NCBI GenBank assembly: GCA_949286775.1
Contig: CASEDW010000237.1
Coordinates: 1 to 10,843 of the forward strand
Source: an uncultured Eubacteriales bacterium
GTDB lineage: Bacteria > Bacillota > Clostridia > Lachnospirales > Lachnospiraceae
Direction of reading: 5' to 3'
DNA length: 10,843 nucleotides
Shown: one piece after another, positions 7,126-10,843 of the stretch
How positions within the stretch are numbered: position 1 is the first letter of the stretch
Layout of the letters: each line of letters starts with the position of its first letter
Program-made: the position numbers and the translations under genes
Notes under the pieces: model-generated
Seen by the model: only the letters and a program-made list of their open reading frames with translations
The model's database searches: none
What the model was told of the DNA's origin: nothing

Positions 7126-8340
7126 ATGGACATAAAGTACAATACTATAGAAGAAGCTCTTGAAGACTTAAGAGCAGGAAAAATTATTCTTACTACTGAT
7201 GATCCCGACAGAGAAAACGAAGGGGATATGATATGCGCTGCGCAGTTCGCGACGACAGAAAATATTAATTTTATGGCTACTCACGCAAGGGGACTGATCT
7301 GCACGCCGATGACGGCTGAACTTGCCGCGAAATTAAGCCTCGCTCAGATGGTATCGGAAAATACGGACAATCACTCGACGGCTTTTACCGTCGCCGTCGA
7401 TCATGTGGACACGACAACAGGCATCTCAGCCGAAGAAAGAGGATATACGATGCGCAAGCTGGTAGATCCTGAAACAACGCCGCTCGATTTGAGAAGACCG
7501 GGTCATGTTTTCCCGCTTGTGGCCCGCAAAGGCGGCGTGCTCGCGAGAAACGGTCATACGGAGGCTACCGTTGATTTAATGCGGCTCGCGAATTTAAAGC
7601 CTGCCGGAGTGTGCTGCGAGATCATGAATGAAGACGGCTCGATGATGCGCTCCAGCGATATTATGAAACTTGCTCAAAAATTCGGACTCAAATTTATCAC
7701 CATTAAACAGCTTCAGGAATATATGGTCACTCATGAAAAATATGTTTCAAAAGAGGCGGTCGCTGAGCTTCCGACGCAGTTCGGAAATTTCAAAATGTAC
7801 GGATATATAAACGAGGTTACAGGCGAGCACCATGTGGCGCTGGTAAAAGGCGATATAGGAGACGGCGAAAACGTACTTTGCAGGGTTCATTCTGAATGTC
7901 TAACGGGAGACGTCTTCGGCTCGCTTCGCTGCGACTGCGGTCTTCAGCTTCAGACAGCGTTAAAGCAGATAGAAAAAGAAGGAAGAGGAGTTCTGCTCTA
8001 TATGCGCCAGGAGGGACGAGGAATCGGCCTTATAAATAAGCTCAAAGCGTACGAGCTTCAGGAACAGGGATACGATACCGTAGAAGCCAATATAAAACTT
8101 GGTTTTGCGCCGGATCTTCGCGAATACTGGGCGGGAGCGCAGATATTAAGAGACATAGGCGTGAAATCTCTAAGGCTGCTCACGAACAATCCTGACAAGG
8201 TGTACGCTCTTGAAGAGTTCGGTCTTGAGATAAAGGAGCGGGTTCCGATAGAGATAGAACCACAGGCTTACGATAACTTTTATATGAAGACAAAACAGGA
8301 AAAAATGGGACACATTTTTACAAAAATAAAATTCAAATAA
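7126..8340 (+). CDS. ribBA: Bifunctional DHBP synthase / GTP cyclohydrolase II RibBA
   Basis: This 404-residue fusion supplies both precursors of the pathway. The N-terminal half (1-200) is 3,4-dihydroxy-2-butanone 4-phosphate synthase, using ribulose 5-phosphate. It has the acidic metal-binding loop DDPDRENEGD (25-34), RRPGHVFPL (123-131) and RNGHTEATVDL (141-151). The C-terminal half (about 205-404) is GTP cyclohydrolase II. It has RVHSECLTGD and LRCDCG with zinc ligands C258, C269 and C271, the catalytic-loop motif RQEGRGIGL (294-302), and LGFAPDLREYWAGAQIL followed by LLTNNPDKV. All catalytic motifs of both halves look intact, so it should be bifunctional and not one of the RibBA proteins with a decayed half. 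AAAGAGGA precedes the ATG; the gap to ribE is 26 nt. Confidence 0.97.
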   Translation: MDIKYNTIEEALEDLRAGKIILTTDDPDRENEGDMICAAQFATTENINFMATHARGLICTPMTAELAAKLSLAQMVSENTDNHSTAFTVAVDHVDTTTGISAEERGYTMRKLVDPETTPLDLRRPGHVFPLVARKGGVLARNGHTEATVDLMRLANLKPAGVCCEIMNEDGSMMRSSDIMKLAQKFGLKFITIKQLQEYMVTHEKYVSKEAVAELPTQFGNFKMYGYINEVTGEHHVALVKGDIGDGENVLCRVHSECLTGDVFGSLRCDCGLQLQTALKQIEKEGRGVLLYMRQEGRGIGLINKLKAYELQEQGYDTVEANIKLGFAPDLREYWAGAQILRDIGVKSLRLLTNNPDKVYALEEFGLEIKERVPIEIEPQAYDNFYMKTKQEKMGHIFTKIKFK

Positions 8341-8356
8341 CAGGAGGAACAGAAAA

Positions 8357-8830
8357 ATGGCAAATGTAAATATAATCGAAGGAAAAGTAGTAGCGCCTGA
8401 AGGCATGAAGGTCGGCATAGCGGCGGCCAGATTTAATGAAATTATTGTAAATAAACTCGTTGGCGGAGCCATCGACGGCCTCGTGCGTCACGGCGTAGAG
8501 GATTCCAATATAACTGTAGCATGGGTTCCGGGAGCATTTGAGCTTCCGCTGATCGCTTCTAAAATGGCCTCGTCGGGAAAATATGACGCGGTTATCTGTC
8601 TTGGAGCCGTAATCAGAGGCGATACTTCCCACTATGATCTTGTATGCAACGAGTCGGCAAAAGGAATCGCTCAGGTAGGTCTGTCAACAGGACTTCCTGT
8701 TTTATTTGGTGTTATAACTACGGAAAATATCGAACAGGCCATCGCGAGGGCGGGAAGCAAAGCCGGAAATAAAGGATACGACTGCGCTTTATCGGCGATC
8801 GAGATGGTAAATCTTTCGGCAATGCTGTAA
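8357..8830 (+). CDS. ribH: 6,7-dimethyl-8-ribityllumazine synthase RibH
   Basis: RibH condenses the reduced pyrimidine with 3,4-dihydroxy-2-butanone 4-phosphate to give the lumazine that RibE turns into riboflavin. It is 157 residues long, the usual size for the family, whose members assemble into pentamers or 60-subunit shells. Visible motifs are ARFNE with F26 stacking on the substrate, PGAFELP (58-64), GAVIRGDTSHYD (83-94) with catalytic H92, GVITTEN (118-124) and the phosphate-site arginine R131 in ARAG. The ATG has AGGAGG (8342-8347) 9 nt upstream, and the gap to ribBA is only 16 nt, so it is the last gene of the operon. No obvious intrinsic terminator follows it. Confidence 0.97.
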   Translation: MANVNIIEGKVVAPEGMKVGIAAARFNEIIVNKLVGGAIDGLVRHGVEDSNITVAWVPGAFELPLIASKMASSGKYDAVICLGAVIRGDTSHYDLVCNESAKGIAQVGLSTGLPVLFGVITTENIEQAIARAGSKAGNKGYDCALSAIEMVNLSAML

Positions 8831-8853
8831 CAGGAACAAAAAGCCGGGATTCG

Positions 8854-8872
8854 CGCTAAAATACGCTAAAAT
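8854..8872. repeat. Tandem CGCTAAAAT direct repeat after ribH
   Basis: The nonamer CGCTAAAAT occurs at 8854-8862 and again at 8864-8872, with a 10-bp period, in the gap between ribH and the pyrophosphatase gene. It has no hairpin potential of its own. Its spacing of one helical turn would fit a protein site upstream of the TTGACA at 8898, but two copies of a short A-rich word may also be chance. Confidence 0.35.
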
Positions 8873-8897
8873 CTACAGTAAAAATCACTGCAAAGAG

Positions 8898-8925
8898 TTG
8901 ACATAAATTGCCATAATGTTAATAT
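8898..8925 (+). promoter_or_regulatory. Probable promoter of the pyrophosphatase gene
   Basis: A consensus -35 TTGACA (8898-8903) is followed after 16 bp by TAATAT (8920-8925) as a possible -10; TATTAT at 8923-8928 is an alternative with 19-bp spacing. Transcription would begin around 8932-8936 and leave a leader of ~100 nt. The perfect -35 supports the call; the -10 is only a 4/6 match. Confidence 0.5.
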
Positions 8926-8945
8926 TATTATGAGTCAAGGGACTA

Positions 8946-8986
8946 ATGGACACAAATCGGATGCTTGCATACGGATTTGTGTCTAT
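8946..8986 (+). promoter_or_regulatory. Long 5'-UTR hairpin upstream of the pyrophosphatase gene
   Basis: The arms 8946-8958 and 8974-8986 can form a 13-bp stem with a single G-U pair. The 15-nt apical part contains a second small palindrome, ATGC-TT-GCAT (8961-8970). It has no U tract after it, so it is not an intrinsic terminator. It lies ~50 nt before the ribosome binding site. It does not fit the FMN, fluoride, guanidine or manganese riboswitch signatures that I know, and its function is unknown. It might be an RNA control element, an mRNA-stabilising stem or a DNA operator. Confidence 0.55.
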
Positions 8987-9037
8987 GAGGACCGGCAAAA
9001 CAATATCTATTATTAAAAACCAATAAGGGGAAAAATT

Positions 9038-10705
9038 ATGGCAAACAATCAAGAAGTAGCATTCGTCATAGGACATAAAAACCCTGATACAGATTCCATT
9101 TGTTCAGCTATCGCGTTCGCTGATATAAAAAACAGGACAAATACGGATCCGAATATCTGTTATGTTCCTCGCCGCGCCGGTCATATTAATAGCGAAACGC
9201 GTTTTGTGCTCGAAAAATTCGGTGTGGAAGAGCCTGAATATATAACGGACGTAGGTACGCAGGTCAAAGACATGGACATAAGAAAAAGTCCAAAAGTCGA
9301 TCGCAATTGTACGCTGAAAAAAGCGTGGAAAATAATGAAGGAAAACGCGATTGTTTCGCTTCCTGTCAGAAAAGACGACGATTCGCTGGACGGAATTATT
9401 TCTCTTGGCGACATAGCAAGAACGTATATGGAAAGCGCTGTCGATACAAAGATGTTCTCATCGGCGCAGGTATCATTTGGAGCTATCGCTGAAACGATCA
9501 AAGGAGAGATAATTTTTGGAGATCCGGACGCGAAGATGAAAGAGGGAAAAGTGCTCGTCGGAGCGGCTGATCCTGAAATTCTTCTGCCGCATGTTGAAAA
9601 AGGCGATCTCGTAATTCTCGCGTCTTTATCGACGCATCCGATAGAGATCATGCAAAGAGGAGTATCATGTATCATCATGACTCTGAATATTCCTGTAAGT
9701 GATGACATGATTGAAGAGGCAAAAAAGACAGGGTGCGTCATTATTTCAACATATGCAGATACGTATACGGTCGCGAGGCAGCTCATCCAGAGCATACCGA
9801 TCGAGTATATCATGAAGACTGAAAATCTGCTGACATTTAATGATGAGGACTATACCGAAGATATAAAATCGACTCTTACAGACAGCAGACACCGCGCGTT
9901 TCCCGTCATAGATAAAAACGGAAAATGTATAGGAACAATTTCGCGCCGTAACTTCCTCGGCATAAGAAAGAAAAAAGTCATTCTCGTAGATCATAACGAT
10001 ATGGATCAGGCTGTCGACAATATAGAGGCTGCGGAGATCCTTGAAATAATAGATCATCATAAAGTAGGAAATGTACAGACCACTCAGCCGATTCTTTTCA
10101 GAAACGAGCCGATGGGATGCACTGCTACGATTATTTTCAGAATTTATCAGGAGGAAAGAGTCGATCCGTCTCCTGAGATCGCGGGACTTATGTGCGCGGC
10201 TATCATTTCGGACACGCTTATGTTCCGATCGCCGACATGTACGATCCTGGATAAAATGGCGGCGGGCTCTCTTGCGCTGCTGGCCGGAATTGAAATAGAG
10301 AAGTTCGCTAAAGAAATGTTCATGGCCGGAAGCGACTTTGAACATAAGTCGCCGGAAGCTATATTCTATACGGACTTCAAAAAATTCAACACGGAGAAAA
10401 TCCTGTTTGGTATCGGACAGGTATCTTCTATGGCGCCCGAAGAACTTGCAGGCGTCAAAGAAAAACTCTTATCATTTATGCCGTCACAGTGCGGAGAAAA
10501 AACAGGAATCAATCAGATATACTTTATGCTTACTGATATTCTGGCTGAAACAACGGAACTTTTGTTCTGCGGCGACGGAGCGCAGGATATAGTGGAAAGA
10601 GCGTTCAAAGTGACGACAGACGGAAACAGCTGTCTGCTGCCGGGCATCATTTCCCGAAAGAAACAGCTTCTGCCGAAACTTTTATCAGCTATGCAAGAGG
10701 GTTAA
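9038..10705 (+). CDS. ppaC: Manganese-dependent family II inorganic pyrophosphatase with CBS/DRTGG regulatory region
   Basis: The product hydrolyses pyrophosphate to two phosphates and so pulls biosynthetic reactions forward in the cytoplasm. At 555 residues it matches the long, nucleotide-regulated form known from Clostridium perfringens. The DHH catalytic domain is split: the N-terminal piece has GHKNPDTDS with H13, D17 and D19, and the remainder has LVDHND (316-321), the DHH motif D339-H341 and ISDT with D392. Between them lie a first CBS half (about 75-132), a DRTGG-like domain (about 145-250) and a second CBS half (about 254-308). The DHHA2 domain (about 415-550) ends in the substrate-binding SRKKQ (539-543). 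CBS pairs in this family bind adenine nucleotides, with AMP or ADP inhibiting and, in DRTGG forms, Ap4A activating; that is family knowledge. AAGGGGA precedes the ATG. Confidence 0.95.
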   Translation: MANNQEVAFVIGHKNPDTDSICSAIAFADIKNRTNTDPNICYVPRRAGHINSETRFVLEKFGVEEPEYITDVGTQVKDMDIRKSPKVDRNCTLKKAWKIMKENAIVSLPVRKDDDSLDGIISLGDIARTYMESAVDTKMFSSAQVSFGAIAETIKGEIIFGDPDAKMKEGKVLVGAADPEILLPHVEKGDLVILASLSTHPIEIMQRGVSCIIMTLNIPVSDDMIEEAKKTGCVIISTYADTYTVARQLIQSIPIEYIMKTENLLTFNDEDYTEDIKSTLTDSRHRAFPVIDKNGKCIGTISRRNFLGIRKKKVILVDHNDMDQAVDNIEAAEILEIIDHHKVGNVQTTQPILFRNEPMGCTATIIFRIYQEERVDPSPEIAGLMCAAIISDTLMFRSPTCTILDKMAAGSLALLAGIEIEKFAKEMFMAGSDFEHKSPEAIFYTDFKKFNTEKILFGIGQVSSMAPEELAGVKEKLLSFMPSQCGEKTGINQIYFMLTDILAETTELLFCGDGAQDIVERAFKVTTDGNSCLLPGIISRKKQLLPKLLSAMQEG

Positions 10706-10728
10706 GCGTTCTATGAAAGGAGCCATAT

Positions 10729-10843
10729 ATGTTTTGTTATAATTGCGGAAAACAGGTTAATGACGGCGCGGGATTCTGCCCGTATTGCGGAGCAAAATTA
10801 AATCAGAACGCGCCGCAGGAGCCGAATCGTCAAAATACTCAGA
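10729..10843 (+). CDS. Zinc-ribbon protein (5' part, runs off the window)
   Basis: Thirty-eight codons are visible from an ATG with AAAGGAG (10716-10722) 6 nt upstream. The protein begins MFCYNCGKQV and continues with GFCPYCGAKL, giving four cysteines (3, 6, 17, 20) in two CxxC knuckles 10 residues apart: a rubredoxin-like zinc ribbon of the short N-terminal type. A Gln/Asn/Pro-rich linker then begins. In Firmicutes such zinc ribbons head many unrelated proteins, often membrane proteins with a following transmembrane domain, so the function cannot be told from this piece. It lies 23 nt after the pyrophosphatase gene and may share its transcript. Confidence 0.85.
   Translation, partial: MFCYNCGKQVNDGAGFCPYCGAKLNQNAPQEPNRQNTQ

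Noticed and set aside
8946..8986. Hairpin taken as an intrinsic terminator of the riboflavin operon
   Set aside because: No T tract follows the stem on either strand; the downstream sequence is mixed and then A-rich.
8926..9037. Fluoride, manganese (yybP-ykoY) or guanidine riboswitch before the pyrophosphatase
   Set aside because: The conserved core words of these classes that I know are not present in the leader, although such genes can carry metal or fluoride riboswitches.
9181..9813. 210-codon minus-strand open frame inside the pyrophosphatase gene
   Set aside because: The opposite strand encodes the conserved CBS/DRTGG region, and no ribosome binding site or domain supports the antisense frame.
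1..10843. Mobile elements, CRISPR arrays, tRNA or rRNA genes, defence systems
   Set aside because: No transposase or integrase frame, regularly spaced repeats, cloverleaf sequence or unusual gene cluster was seen; the coding content is continuous housekeeping genes.

Overview
The window looks like a chromosomal segment of a Gram-positive anaerobe, most likely a member of the Clostridia. The signs are moderate G+C with A/T-rich gaps, strong AGGAGG-type ribosome binding sites, a riboflavin operon in the Firmicute order behind an FMN riboswitch, and a CBS-domain family II pyrophosphatase of the type found in clostridia. Every gene is a recognisable housekeeping or nutrient-response gene. I see no phage, transposon, CRISPR array or defence module, and codon use looks uniform.

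Left edge (1-1005): the last ~316 codons of phosphoglucosamine mutase (glmM) on the + strand end at a hairpin with A and T runs on its two sides. This hairpin also ends a convergent minus-strand operon. That operon (4843 down to 1004) reads Na+/phosphate cotransporter with C-terminal PhoU domains, then a PhoB-type response regulator, then a PhoR-type sensor kinase. It is a compact phosphate uptake and sensing unit. Its upstream gap holds TTTACA direct repeats at 11-bp spacing on both strands, which resemble Pho boxes.

Centre (about 5015-8830): a divergent sigma-A-like promoter reads into an FMN riboswitch aptamer and an intrinsic terminator. Then follows a tight operon ribD, ribE, ribBA, ribH, which carries the complete set of dedicated enzymes from GTP and ribulose 5-phosphate to riboflavin. 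The 5' edge of the aptamer is perfectly complementary over 8 nt to the 5' arm of the terminator, so the sequence itself suggests the antitermination switch.

Right edge (8831-10843): a 207-bp gap contains a possible promoter and a long 5'-UTR hairpin that I cannot assign to a known class. It precedes a 555-residue manganese-dependent (DHH/DHHA2) inorganic pyrophosphatase with an inserted CBS and DRTGG-type regulatory region. The start of a zinc-ribbon protein follows 23 nt later and runs off the window.

I did not find a clearly novel system. The points most worth checking are regulatory: the Pho-box-like cluster between the phosphate and riboflavin units, the unassigned leader hairpin of the pyrophosphatase, and the coupling of a PhoU-fused transporter with PhoB-PhoR.
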